Below are positions 1 through 11,690 of a DNA stretch of 64,000 nt, piece by piece. Where the stretch lies: assembly GCA_020086605.1 (NCBI GenBank), contig JACBWW010000089.1, positions 1,081,890-1,145,889 on the forward strand, in the 5' to 3' direction. This DNA comes from Lanius collurio (Eukaryota > Chordata > Aves > Passeriformes > Laniidae). The notes under the pieces were generated by a model. The model worked only from the letters and a program-made list of their open reading frames with translations, did not search any database and was not told the origin of the DNA. The position numbers and the translations under genes are program-made. Position 1 is the stretch's first letter; the number at the start of each line of letters is the position of its first letter.

Positions 1-47
<47 letters not shown>

Positions 48-48
48 A
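1..48. repeat. (GAAA)n microsatellite, cut by window edge
   Basis: Uninterrupted GAAA units run from the first base to about 48, so the true array is longer than seen here. A purine-rich shoulder (agaaaaagaggtgagggg) continues to about base 91. Tetranucleotide purine repeats like this are common in vertebrate noncoding DNA and tend to be length-polymorphic. Confidence 0.97.
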
Positions 49-1788
49 GTAGAAAAAGAGGTGAGGGGAACAGAAAGAGTGACAGGGATAGAATAAGGAA
101 GTCTGTGTAAACCTGGCTTCTGTGAGCTGTGCTCTCCCCCCACCCCAAACTCGGCCAGGGACAGTTGCAGCTGGTGGCTTTGGCCTTTTGTGGGTGCATA
201 CCTTTCCCTCAGCCTGAGATGATTGAACAGTGGTTTCCCTTTATCTAGTCAACAGTTTGACTTCCAATTCAAAGTCCCAGTCTTCAGGGAAGCTTCTTGG
301 GCTGTATTCTTTATAATAAGCAAAACTTTATATCAATGTTTGAGGCATGAACTATTTTCAGTCTCTGACAGGGTCCAGCAGCTCAAATCCTGCCTTTTCC
401 ATCCCTGAGCTGGCCCCAGCACAGACACAGGAGCACAAAGAAGGGCCTGGAAGCAGCAGGCCCTGTGGTTTTGCAGAACCCCTGAGTCAGGACTGTGGGG
501 TCAGAATTCCCAGCAGTGCCGTGGATTCCCTCAGGGCAAGCCACAAGCCACCACACACATGGCAATTGCAGAGCTCAGCTTCCACTTGGATACCAAAATA
601 ATCAGCTCCACAAAAACAGCCTGCTCCAGTCACTGGAGGCATGATGTCTGCTCAGAAAAACCCTGAAAAAGTCCTTGTGGGAGCAAGCAGTTCTTCCAGC
701 CTCCAGCACTGTGCTGCATGTGAGCCAGGAAAACATGCCCCTGGTGTGGCAAAAAGATCCTGACGGGTTCACAGGCTGGCTGTGAGTCAGCCTAGGTGTT
801 TGTAGATAAAAGGTGTCATCGAGTGAAGATGAGTGGCTCTATCTGGCTCTCTGAATGATGAATAAGGTGTTGTTCCATACAATCAGAAGGAACCTCTGTG
901 TGAATCCTGAAATACAGTTTTTGAGACAGCTGTTCCTGCCTAACCTGACAGGCAGCCCTTTAGTCAGCAGGAGAGGCTGCTGAAGAGGTGGCACAGTCAG
1001 GTTTAAAGTGCCTGCAGCCCACCTGCATTGCAGCTGGTGCTGCAGGGATTTGTGCATCTGCTGACCCTGGCACAGGAGCAGGAGGCTGTGGGGTCCCTCA
1101 AAGGTGGGAGCTCCAAACTGCACCCATCAGGGTCCAGCATCAACGTTTGGTGCAGTGCCCCCAGCTCCAGAGGGTCTGGGGGCACTGCACTGGGGTAGGT
1201 GAGTCAGTGAGCCTGGGTGGGGGCTGAGGGGTGGATTCCCCCCAGGAGCATTGGGAAGGAATGAGTTTTCAGCCCCACTTTTGCTCTGGCAGTTGGAATG
1301 CCCAGAGCAGGCAGCTTTGCCTCACGGAGTCTCAGTGAGAGAACCATTAATTTTGTATTAGGACATAAAAACTGTTTGAGCTGAACAGACCAATAGCCCT
1401 GTGTCCTGTCTCCACCAGAAGCCAAGCCGGATGCCTTAAAGGAAGGCATAAAAATCCCATAATACCCATAATTGTGCAATACTACCCTGTGAGGGGAGAT
1501 TCCCCTCTGACCCCAGCTGGCAGCAGCTCCTACCCCAGAGCAGGAGAGGCAGGAGCTGCTCTGGTTGTCTGGAGCTGGAGTCCCTGCAGATGCTGTTCTT
1601 GTGCACATAAATGTCCAATCCTGTGGTGAAGCTCTCTAATTTTGGTTGTTACAGCACTTTTCTGATATCCTGGTGAGGAGCTGATAGTGTTGGATGACCT
1701 GCTGCAGGCTGCTCTTAGAAGAGCAGAAGCTTTGCCTCTTCCTCATGCCAGTGCCTGCCCCTTCTTGAACTCTGGAATTAGTTTAAAA
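49..1788. other. Unique noncoding sequence
   Basis: Apart from the purine-rich shoulder at the left end, I see no repeat, RNA gene or supported exon. The longest open frame (1204-1608, minus, 134 codons) overlaps others on both strands, shows no recognisable domain and has no convincing splice context. Confidence 0.6.
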
Positions 1789-1919
1789 GTGTCCAATCCA
1801 GGTTGGATGGGACCTGGAGCACCCTGGTCCAGCAGAAAGTGTCCCTGCCCATGGCAGGGGTGGAACTGGATGAGCTCTAAGGTCCCTTCCAACCCATCTG
1901 CTGTGGGATTGGGTGATGA
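1789..1919 (+). mobile_element. CR1 LINE 3'-end fragment
   Basis: The order of segments is that of the avian CR1 3' terminus: gtgtccaatccaggttggat, then accctggtccagcagaaagt, then gtccctgcccatggcagggg, then aaggtcccttccaaccc. It is 5'-truncated to about 130 bases, as most CR1 copies are, because reverse transcription starts at the 3' end. The terminal 8-base units are decayed (gggattgggtgatga), which suggests an old insertion. It carries no coding capacity. Confidence 0.9.
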
Positions 1920-4900
1920 ACTCTCCCTGTGGCCTGACCCTGCCATGCTGGGAGGAGCAGTGCTGCCCAGTGCCATGCCTCTGTGGGCTTTTGGCTCAGG
2001 GCTTGCTCTACAAGCAGCCATGTACCAAAGGTAGGTTTCTTTGCCCATGGAGTGTTTCCTGCATATTCCTGAGAGAGGGACTGTGGGGCTGATGGGAGAC
2101 TGGTTGATCTGTGGCCGAGTGACACCTCAATCTTTGGGTGATGGAAGCACTTTCTGGCAGGGCCCTCTCAATCCTCCTTTCCCTGGACATCCCAACCAAG
2201 CCTCTTGCTGTGAGTGTCAGGTGGAGCTGCTGGGATGCTGAGCAGGTGCTGTGTGACAGAGGCTGGAGCTGCTGGACACCAGGATGGTGGCTCCCTGTGA
2301 TGTTTGGGAGGAGAGCTTGACATGTCTTTAATGAGAATTTCTTCATTAGATTTTTGCTAATTAAGTTGAAACTTAGATTTTCACCCATGGAAGAGGACCA
2401 GCTCCCAAACAGCCACCTTTAGGATGAGATACCCATCCCAGAGACCACCTCTTCCACTGGTCTGACGTCCCCAGCCCCCCATCCCTGCACAGGGGAGAAG
2501 TTAAGTCGAGGACTACCCATGAAGGAGCAGCAAAGGTGTGTTTGCCTGCTGGCAGAACAGGATGGGGGAATGGAGGCAGGAGAGCAGGTCTGGGCATGCA
2601 GAGCAGGAGGAGGTGACACCGCCTGGGATAATTGGACCATTAAATCTCACAAAGGCACCGACACTTACACAGGGAAACAATCACTCTCCAATAGCAAGTG
2701 TAGCTATCTGCAACCATTTTTCTGCTGATCCAGTGCTTAATCCCATTGTTCAGACTGCAGGTTAAATTGTCCTCACCCCACAGTGCAGAGGCCAGGTATG
2801 TTTGCAGAGACGTGCAGGCATGACTGAGGGGAAATTTTGTCTCAGAAATCTATTTGTAAATGCCTCTCAAATGTCTGCTCCTGCTCCCTCTGCCTCCTCT
2901 CTGCCAGCCCTTCCACCTCCACAAATCTCCACGTTGGAGGGAGCCGTCCCAGTCCTCTGGTCAAGCCCCCTTTATTCTGCCCTGCTTCTCCTGAGTACAA
3001 AGAATGCCAGAACTGCCTGATATAGTCACGAAATTGGCTGCAAATCCTTCTAGTTTGCAGAACTGCTTTAACTCTCTTTATTTACTGTAGGTCTGGGGAG
3101 GAGGGGTTTAATCCTTTAGCTGTGTTCTCAGACTCTTCAGCTGTGGGAGCCCAGAATGCCATTTTTGCAGTAACAAAAGTGGAATTTTGCATGCAGACAC
3201 AGGGCCCCAGGAGCTGGGGACTGAAGAACACCCTGTTTTTGAAGGCTTTGTAGTAAAGTTATGGCTCTGGGTGCTTTGGGGCTCCCAGGGCTGATCCTGG
3301 ATAATATCTTTATAGGTTCTTAATTCACCAGCTCTAAGCCATGGAGCACATCAGACCCCCCGGATTGTTGTTTGGATGGTAAAGGCAGGAGGTTTGACCA
3401 AGGCTTCTCAGATCCCTGAGTTTGGTTTGTGGTGCTGGGTGTGCCTGGGCAGGGACAAAGCCCTGCTCCCATGGTTGGTCACAGGTCCTGTTCAGTTCTG
3501 GAGTGTTCAGGGGGTGACTGTGCTCATTGCTGGGGTGCTGGCATGAGTCCTGGGGCTAAGGCATTTGGGGTCTGGGATTAAAGCCAAAAGCAAAGAGAAT
3601 TTTACCCATGTCTTGGGTTTTTCAGCAGAAAACCCTATCTCAGTGCAATGTCTGGCCAGGCAGGGGATTGCATAACACTGCAGATGTCCCAGCTGTGCTG
3701 CTGAAGTGCTGGGTGTTGCTTCTGCCTTGGTTCACTCTGGCCTTTGGTAGAAAGATGATTTGCAGGTGTTACCTGGCACGGTCACATAGGTGACAGCAGG
3801 ACAGGAACGAGACCCTCAGCCTGGCAGGAAAGGGTTGGATTGGGACAGGAGACCCAGACACTGGGACACTGAGCTCAGGGACATGAGGTGTGGCTGGAGC
3901 TCCTTGAGGAATGTGAGCTGGAAAGTTCACGACTCCCAGTAATTCATTCCCTTCCTGGGGCTGTCTGAGCTCCATTAAGACTATCCAGAGATGCCTGGGG
4001 TATATTTATTTTCCTCTTTTTTCCCTTTGATGCCTCTTTCCTTACTGTGGGAGGCTGCTGCAGCTCGGGGTTGCCCTTCTGTGCCTGGGCTGGCCAGGGC
4101 TCCCTTGGTGAGCAGGTATTAATGGCAGGGGAGGGCAGGACCTGTGATAACTCAGCCTGCCAGCCCCAGCAGCACCAGGCTGATGGAATGGTCTTCAGAG
4201 ACCCAAAGAGCTTCAGTCAGCACTTCTGCCTGAAAAGAGTTGTTGTGAAAGGGTGAAGGAAAGTCACCCCAGATCCCAGTTCTTCCTTTAGGAGGGTGTG
4301 ACTCGATTGCTACCAGCAGTGTGGTTTCACTTTAACATTCATTTGAACAGAGAAGTAAAGAATAGAATGGATTTTCCCTCTGCCAAGGATTTACACACAT
4401 CCCTCTCACCCAGCCCCTCCCACCACTTCACTGAGCCTCAGGCAGAGTTTTGAGGGCTGGTTGTGGCTCACTTTCCTGCATAGTTGGGCTCTGGGTTCCC
4501 CAAGTCCAGACGTGGGACTCTGTGGTGTGGAGCACGTTCTGTGGGGGCCCAGTGTGGCTGCAGAAACCTCCTCCTTTGTTCTTCCAGTGGTGCTGATGTC
4601 ACGGTGCCATCCTATTCCCTGCAGATGGTTTTCATCCCCCTCTGGTTAAGCCAAGCCAGTCTGTTAGCACAGCACATGTCCCAGGACCCAGATTTGCAAA
4701 CCAGATCAGCTGTTCCTGATGCAACACCCGTTGCAAATGCTTATTTCCTCATGTCCTATCAGCCTGCAATTCTTCCAGGGCACCTTAGGGGTAGGAAGCA
4801 CCTTTAGTTTGTGAGCAGGGTTGTTGCTTATCCCTGTTGCTCATATTTTTATATCCCCTACACAGTGATGAGCCAACTCAGTACCCAGGAGGGTCACCCC

Positions 4901-6040
4901 AGCACCCCTTCCCTACAAACTTGGGACACCTTGTCACCACTGTGCATGTGGAGGTGCCTCCTGATGTCCACTGTCCACTCTGGGGTGTGTTACCGGGATC
5001 CCAGCTCCCTGTGTCACTGCCTTGCATCACCTGCAGCCCCAGCCCTCGTTCTCAGCTGGAAGGGGCTGGTGTGGAGCTGGCAGGATGGGAGCCTGGACTG
5101 GCAGCTGGCTGGGCAAGGGAACCACTTCAGACATCACAGTGGCCTCAGCCCCAGTCAAATATTTTCTGTCACTGATCCTTACGAGTCTTGTGGCATCCCC
5201 AAATGAGGCACAGGGGATTACAGAGCAGCCAGCTCTCCTTTAAAGCTTGACCTTGGCATCAGGCTGGTAGAGAGATGAGTTAGCTGGCAGCCTGCCTGTG
5301 TGTGCCAAGGGGCCTTTAAAGCCTCAAAGGATGCATTAGTTTGATGTCAGAGGCTTTGTTTGTGGCATTCCCTGGAATAATCGCCCTCCCTGTGTGTGGG
5401 TACATGTGTTTCCTGCCTGATGCTCCCCCATCCTGTGTCCGAAGAGCTCGGCTGGGCAGCACGGACAGCTCCAGTGAGACAGATGGAGATGGATCCAGGC
5501 CTCTGTGGGGACAGCTGCGTCCCTGACAGTCCCCTCTGGTCATGCACCTGTTAGGAACTATACTTAGCATGGGAAAACTTTCCAGAAAAGAGAAAGCAGG
5601 GCAGAAGTGGGGAGGCAGAAAGGCTGGGAATTTGGCCTCATTCTCCTCAGCAGGTCCCAAAGCTCTAAAACTGCCTTTCAGACGCAGCATCCAAAAATGC
5701 CAATCAGGTGAGAGCAGGCGGTGCTCTGAGGCCTGCTGGCACTGTCTGGGGACAGCCCGAGCGAGTGACAGCTTCATAATTCTTGGGTGGGATGGCAGCG
5801 AGTGCCACGTGTTTGTCCTGACAGCCCCAGCGGTCTCGAGCACTGGGAGCTGCCATATGGGAGCTGTGGGGGATCCCGGGGCAGCCACGTGGGGTGCAGA
5901 GCCTGTGGCCATCACAGCTCACCCGGGGCTGCTGCAGCTCCTCTCCCTGTTCTGCCTGCCTGTGCTCCAGCCTGGCTGCCACACTCAGCCATCCGTCCTC
6001 AGCCCTGGGCACTGCCAGCTGCCCATGGAACTCGGGGGAG
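1920..6040. other. Unique noncoding sequence
   Basis: No repeat or exon could be supported. An AT-richer block near 2610-2780 resembles slowly evolving noncoding sequence but has no distinctive motif. Open frames of about 200 codons at 5316-5915 (minus) and 5542-6132 (plus) overlap on opposite strands in GC-rich DNA. The plus one ends inside the GGAT repeat. Neither resembles a known protein. Confidence 0.55.
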
Positions 6041-6100
6041 ATGGATGGGTGGGTGGATGGATGGATGGATGGATGGATGGATGGATGGATGGATGGATGG
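6041..6100. repeat. (GGAT)n microsatellite
   Basis: Sixty bases of ATGG/GGAT units, interrupted near the left end by gggtgggtgg and perfect thereafter, followed by a short aggaggagga tail. It reads through as Trp-Met-Asp-Gly or His-Pro-Ser-Ile repeats, which accounts for several apparent open frames across 5542-6208. Confidence 0.97.
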
Positions 6101-7799
6101 AGGAGGAGGAAACCTCCTGTGGTGTTGGGTAGGGCTCTCTGTGGGGACATAGGAGGCTTTGCAGCTCTTCCTCTGATAAATGAAGAGCCCTCAGTTGGGT
6201 GCTCATAGCCTCATTGGCAGATTAATGTGCCTTGTCCCCCACTGTCCCGCTCCCTGCAGCAGGGGCTCCCCAGGAGCCTGGCACAGAGGCAGCAAGTCCA
6301 GGTGGGTTTAAAGGCCATGTTTTCTTTGTGTTCTTTTCCTTTGGTAAGTGCTGAGCTGCATTTTCAGCACGCAAGGCTCCCACTGGCACAGGAGGTGCCT
6401 GATGGCCATCTCTGCTGTGTCACAAGTGCAGCCTCTCTGTTCCCCCCGTCTTCATCCCTGCAGAGAAACTTCCCTTTGCTGGATCTCCAGCTGGTGAGGA
6501 GTGAAACCCTATCCATGCTTGGTGACTGAGGGAAGCTTCAGATTAATGAGAATCCAGCATGGTCGGATGCCTCTGGAGCGGCGGGTGCTGCTGACAGGTG
6601 GCATCTCCTCCCTGCAAGGACAGTGTCCCTCTGCAGCTGCTCCCTGCTCTGCCTGATGCACGGCCTGTCCAGTACCTGCTGCTGCTCCCAGTTAGCATTC
6701 CAGGAGTTATGGCCACCGGGGCTGGTGCTTAGTGAGGGGATTTGCTGTACTTAGATGAAAAATGCAACAGGCACTTTAAACTGCCCCGTGGCTAAACTGA
6801 GCTCTGTTTTCCAATCCCTGCAGCTCTCAGCTCTCCTCCTCTGCCCTCTTAGCAACAGGCAAGGAAACTATTAGGTTGCTCTCAGGAGCCACCTAAACAT
6901 CTACTAAATGTCTTCCCTGAGTGATGCTCTTGGTCAGTGCTTCCCCAGCCTCAAGGGCAGGGTCTGGGTGTGAAACCAGGAAAGGAAGGGGGAATACAGC
7001 ACATCATGTGGGTACCAGCAACATCTCCAGCTGACAGGATAAATCCATGGTTTTCCTAACTGCCTAATTGAGATCATTGTGCTGCTGGAACAATCTGCAT
7101 TTGCACACCTGTGCAGAAATGTGAATAGGAGCACCTTATAAGTTCCAGGTGCTTGAGCCCTGCTGGTACCAGTGCCAGCTCTGGTGTCCCAGGATTGGTT
7201 TCTGTGCCATCAGAGGGGAGGAAATGCTCATCTCCTTTCAGTGGCCACTTAGAGCTTTTTCCTTTTAAGACTGAGAAAATCCTTGGTACATTTCCTGAGG
7301 TTTCTGTGTGGTATGAGGAAGTGATCATAGAAAGAATCATACCTATTTCTGCTTGGGAGTGGGAGAAACAGGAGGCCATTCCTCATCTCAGTCCTGGGTG
7401 CAGATTGAATGAACCTGGTAATCTGGGATAATTGGATAACCTGTATGGTACTTTCCAGGTGCTTCGTATGCTAGGGAGGCTTTCTTGGAACTGAAGGCAC
7501 TGGCCAACATAAATTGCTTCTGTCAATGTGCTTTATTGGACTACATCAAAGTAGAATCGATAGAGAGTAAAAAAAAAACCCTAACAAAATGGGCTTTCTA
7601 AGGCAGAGCAAGTCATAAACAGACAGGAGTGTTGTGCAGGTCGGGTTTCACCTGGCAGCCCGGGAAGCAGGGGGGTTCTGGCTCTGTCAGGGGTGATTCA
7701 TTGCACTGGAATATTTCAGGGGAGGGGAAGCATCCAGGAGTTGTTAACACACTGCTGCAGGGAGAGGGGCTCCGAGTGGGTCGGGTTTGTGCCTCCAAC
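6101..7799. other. Unique noncoding sequence
   Basis: No repeats, RNA genes or exons recognised. A short A tract lies near 7570. Open frames here are under about 105 codons and overlap on both strands. Confidence 0.55.
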
Positions 7800-8060
7800 T
7801 TTGCTGTCACAGATTTATACTGATATTATCTCTATCAGTGTAAGTTATCTGTTTCCATTTAACCTAGATAAAAGCTTGAGTGTGGTTATTGCGTTCTAAG
7901 GTTGCTGGAACTTGTTAATAATTTAGAATAATCAAGTCAAATGAATTCACTCTAAAAATTGAGCTTATTTGCATTGGCTTGTCTGTTTTTTTGTGACAGA
8001 TCTCTCTGCGGGCATATGTTTGTGTAAGCTTTTTGTGTGTGCTCGTGAGTGTTTGTGTGC
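7800..8060. promoter_or_regulatory. AT-rich candidate conserved noncoding block
   Basis: The composition falls sharply in GC compared with its flanks. The block carries clustered homeodomain- or GATA-like words (gatattatctctatcag, gttatctg, ttaataattt). This is inferred from texture only; no alignment was possible. It could equally be ordinary AT-rich DNA. Confidence 0.25.
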
Positions 8061-8094
8061 ATATGTAATTTCCTTCTCCATCTCACAACCAACA

Positions 8095-8165
8095 GAGGCT
8101 GAGCTGGATTCAAATGTGGTGCAGGAAGAATGTGAAGAAGGTCCACCCCAAAGTGGAGCTGAATA
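8095..8165 (+). other. Weak exon-like segment
   Basis: A pyrimidine-rich stretch ending in accaacag precedes an open stretch reading EAELDSNVVQEECEE and ending at a TAG near 8165. The acid-rich peptide is not one I recognise, and no clear polyadenylation signal follows. Chance is the most likely explanation; a lineage-specific terminal exon is possible. Confidence 0.15.
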
Positions 8166-8663
8166 GCTGAGGTATAAATCCACGGGGAAAAATGGGGTTT
8201 GTAATGGAAATGCTGCCTCGTTTTAAATTATAGCCAGGCATCTGTGAGGCTGAAATTCCTGCTGCAGCATCCAGACGGTGCCTCAAGCTGGCTGCACGTT
8301 CCCAGAAATGAAGAACCCCCCCAGCCTACCTGCAGCCTGACCTTTGTGCTGACACTGCCGTGCAGCTTTTGTGCAGCACGGGGCGGGTGCGAGTGCGCAG
8401 TGACAGATTGCTGCTGACAGCGAGAGGCTCCTCCAGCTGCATTTCTCTGCAGCCCCTGCCATATATCCAGGGGCTTGTTAGAGGAACAACAGCACCAGCC
8501 AATAACCAGTTGGTCTAAGCCCCTGGGACAGACCGTATGGCCCACACTCTGCTTCCTAAGCTGTGATGTGGAGTAAATTCAGCTGCCGTAGCACTTGCAG
8601 CCCTCGTGTTACACAGCGAAGGAACACACCCGGGCGTGCGTCTGTCTGTACCTATAAATAACA
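8166..8663. other. Unique noncoding sequence
   Basis: No repeat or exon could be supported. The 105-codon minus frame at 8228-8545 has no recognisable domain. Confidence 0.55.
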
Positions 8664-8700
8664 GTGTTTGTGTGTGTGTGTGCATATTTATGTGTCTGTG
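8664..8700. repeat. Short (GT)n dinucleotide repeat
   Basis: A run of about eight GT units, then degenerate GT-rich sequence (gcatatttatgtgtctgtg). Similar short GT runs occur near 9219-9232 and 38457-38472. Confidence 0.85.
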
Positions 8701-9439
8701 TATTTATTGTGGGTGAGGCTGGTTGTAGAGCAGCCCAGAAAATGGAAATCCTTTTGTGCAAATCCACTTGCATGGAGGCAAGGAGAGCCGGGAGAGCAGG
8801 GCTGATGAATTGGCCCTGAACCGCGATGACAGTCTTTTTTTTTTAAGTCAAAACAATTTCAGGGAAAGTGTCTCCAAAAAAAGGTCCAGTTTCAGAAGGT
8901 AGCTCAATTGAATTTCTGGTTCCTGGCTGCCTGCCTGGAGGGCCTCTTGTCACTTCTACTTTCTTCCAACAAGGCAGAAGGCGGAATTGACAGCAGCCTT
9001 CCCGCCAGGCTGTTAGGGAAGCAGGGAAGCCAGATGCTTTGCCTCCCCGCTCCCTCCCCTTCTGCGGCCCGAGAGCCAGAGAGTTAAGTTGCTTAACTCT
9101 TCCATTCTCCCTCTCCAGTGCTCCTGGTCTCACCCAGTGCGGATCCTGAGGACGGAAATGCCTGGGAGTGGGCAGAGCTGGGCATGTGCACGGAGGGTCC
9201 TCACTCCCGAGGGTGGAGTGTGTGTGTGTGTCACAGGAAATACCCTCATGCTTTGTACAGAGCAGGAGAATTGGGCTGTAACACAGAAGGATTCTGCAGA
9301 GAGGCACATAGTGGGAATGGGCAGATACAGGAGCTTCTCCCCCAGCAAACCCAGGGCAAATAATATGATTTCAGAGCTTCCAGCCCAAACCCACTCCTAA
9401 ACTGTCCCTCAGCCCCTGCTGTTTATATCACTGCATAAA
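8701..9439. other. Unique noncoding sequence
   Basis: Contains a T8 run near 8835 and a short GT run at about 9219-9232. The minus frame 8843-9307 (154 codons) has no recognisable domain and overlaps plus-strand frames. Confidence 0.55.
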
Positions 9440-9720
9440 GGGTACAGTGTAGGTGAGCGCTAGAATATTCCTGTAATTTCCCAGCAAGGACAGTATGCTG
9501 AGCCCTCTCTTTTTCTTTGTGTAGAATTATCATCTTTACATGTTAAGGGATGTGGAAGGTTTCGGTTGCTGTTGAATTAACATTTCTATATGCATCATTT
9601 CACTAGATAATTTGCTGACTCTAAAATTTTTGTGTAATCAAATTGGCTAGCTGTTTTAACATTTGTCCAACACCATTTTAAAGTGGTAGTTAAATGAAGT
9701 GGAGAATGGAGCCCTTTCTT
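9440..9720. promoter_or_regulatory. AT-rich candidate conserved noncoding block
   Basis: A low-GC block between GC-richer flanks, with homeodomain or POU-like words (gttgaattaac, atatgcatc, gtgtaatcaaattgg). No coding signal. Proposed as a candidate enhancer on texture alone; cross-species alignment is needed to decide. Confidence 0.25.
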
Positions 9721-9975
9721 TAGACTCAGGGCTGTAGCAGGATGAGGATCTCTGGTATGGTTTTTTTGAGACAGGACCTGCTCTGTGTCAGGGGTTGTGC
9801 ATTTCCAGCACTCACAACCCATAGAGCCCATTTTAGTCTGCCCATAGCTGCAAAATGGGGGGACAGAGTGGTAGTGGATGGCCAGGAACTGACACCCTCT
9901 GTCTCCCCAAGCTCATCTCATTGCCAAAACCTTGGTACAGTGGTTAAGGTGAGAACCCTTCTCCTTCTCTACTAA

Positions 9976-10225
9976 GGACGAGAGGAAAAGGCTTCAGGCT
10001 GTGCCAGGGGAGCTTCAGGTTGGACATAAGGAGAAATTTCTTTTTGGAAAGGTTGGTCAGACATTGGAATGGGCTGCCCAGGGAGGTGGTGGAGTCCCCA
10101 TCCGTGGAGATGTCCAAGGAATGACTGGATGTGGCACTCAGTGCTCTGGGCTTGGGACAAGGTGGGGATCTGTCCCAGTGGGGACTTGATTGTCTTGGAG
10201 GGCTTTTCCAACCTCAGTGATTCTG
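9976..10225 (+). mobile_element. CR1 LINE 3'-end, upstream copy of a tandem pair
   Basis: Ordered CR1 landmarks are visible: ggcttcaggctgtgccaggg, ttggacataaggagaaattt, gaatgggctgcccagggagg, gatgtccaaggaatgactgg, and the end ggcttttccaacctcagtga followed by ttctg. The wording (ggtcttttccaacct type) places it in a different subfamily from copies ending aaggtcccttccaaccc. It is 5'-truncated and followed after about 25 bases by a second copy in the same orientation. Confidence 0.9.
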
Positions 10226-10251
10226 AAATAGCTCCAAAAGGGACCAAACCA

Positions 10252-10500
10252 GGGTCTTGAAGGGAAAATTGTGCCAGGGGAGATTTAGACCAAGTATTAG
10301 GAAACATTTCTCTGCAGAAAGGGTGGTCAGGCACTGGAACAGGCTGTCTAGGAGCCACCATCCCTGGAAGTGTTCAAAAAATATGTGCATGTGGCACTTG
10401 AGGACATGGCTTAGTGGTGACCGGGGTGGTGGTGCTGGCTGGAGCGTTGGACTCGGTGATCCCAGAGGTCTCTCCCAGCCTTGGTGGTTCTGTGGTTCTG
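10252..10500 (+). mobile_element. CR1 LINE 3'-end, downstream copy of a tandem pair
   Basis: Landmarks repeat those of the neighbour: attgtgccaggggagattta, caggcactggaacaggctgt, ccatccctggaagtgttcaa, catgtggcacttgaggacat, and the tail ttggtggttctgtggttctg. The central part differs from the upstream copy (ggacatggcttagtggtgac against a ctctgggcttgggacaagg version), so this is an independent insertion of a related subfamily and not a simple duplication. Confidence 0.9.
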
Positions 10501-11429
10501 TTCCTGAAGGTCACCTGCACTGACACTGCCAGGCTGTGGGCAAATGGCTCTGCAACCTGTGGGCTCTGCTGGGGGCCACGCAGGCACCTCCGAAAGCAGG
10601 GCAATCTTGTAGGGTTTCCCTAAAAGCCATGCAGCCCTTCTCCTCCTGTGTGCCCCTTTGTGTCTGCCCATACCCAGGAGTTGGATCTCTGTGTTCATAC
10701 ACTCCTCCCTTGTGCCAGTGATCCTCGGGTCCCTGTGCCACCTTCCCCAGGCAGGGAGGATGGTGATGGAGCAGGCATTCCTCTGGGTTTGGCATGCTCA
10801 GCTCAGGCAGGAGGGAACACCAGCCTCAGGGAAACCATTAACATTTGTCACCTGCAGCAAGGCAAAAAGTGTTGCCCAGAACAGCCTTTGGAAATATTTT
10901 AATTATCCCTGGTTGATCTGGCAATCAACGAACTTGAGATAAAGATCACAAGTGGAGACAAAGTCTAAGGGGAATTTTATGCTTGGGGTCAAATTGCTGC
11001 AGTGTTTTTGAAGCGTTTCTAATTGGGATGGTTTAAGAGCCATCCCCAAACTTCCCTGAATCCAAACATTTCTGATGTACGTGGGAAGCAAATCAGTCAT
11101 GCAGCTCTAGCACAGCACTGAGAGCTGGAGCAACACGGGGCTTCTGAAAGATCCAGCCTAACCACTGAGGTCTTTCTGCACAGCTTTATAGTCAGAAAAC
11201 TTCTTTAATGGACTGTAAATCAAAAAAGGAAATTTATTTTTTGTTTCTCCAGGCTTGAAAGATGAGTGTGCATCTGCCTGACAGCTTTCAGAGCGAGCCA
11301 TCCCTGCCAGCCAAAGCAGATTCTCTGTGCCTGCTTCCAAGCAGCACGAGCTGAAACAACTGGTGGCAGAGTGGGGTGTCTCTGCAGTCCTAGCCATGAA
11401 GAGAGGTGATTATTCCTCCTTCCTAATTC
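10501..11429. other. Unique noncoding sequence
   Basis: GC-rich to about 10850, then AT-richer. No repeats or exons identified. Overlapping frames at 10411-10942 on both strands are compositional. Confidence 0.55.
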
Positions 11430-11690
11430 CACTTCCCAAGAGGAAATTATCCTGTGCTAGAGGCGTGCACCTTCCTCTGTTCTGTCAACGTGTGCTGCTA
11501 GGAAGATTTATTTCAGTAATAAGGTCTTTGCAGTGAAACTTAACAAAAATGAGGGGGCAAGTTTATTAATTATATATTTTACAGTTAATTAGAGATAATA
11601 TTTAACAGAAGTAATTGCAGGCATCTGCCTTGATGGCACAATTAATTTCCAGTAATAAACGGGTTGTGCGTCCCTTTGTCGGACTGATCA
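11430..11690. promoter_or_regulatory. AT-rich candidate conserved noncoding block
   Basis: Dense TAATTA-type words (attaattatatattttac, gttaattagagataat, gcacaattaatttccag) sit within an otherwise mixed region, as in many homeodomain-bound developmental enhancers. No coding signal. The call rests on motif clustering seen by eye and is not proof of function. Confidence 0.3.

Noticed and set aside
5542..6208. Overlapping frames with MDGW or HPSI repeats
   Set aside because: Produced by the GGAT microsatellite at 6041-6100.
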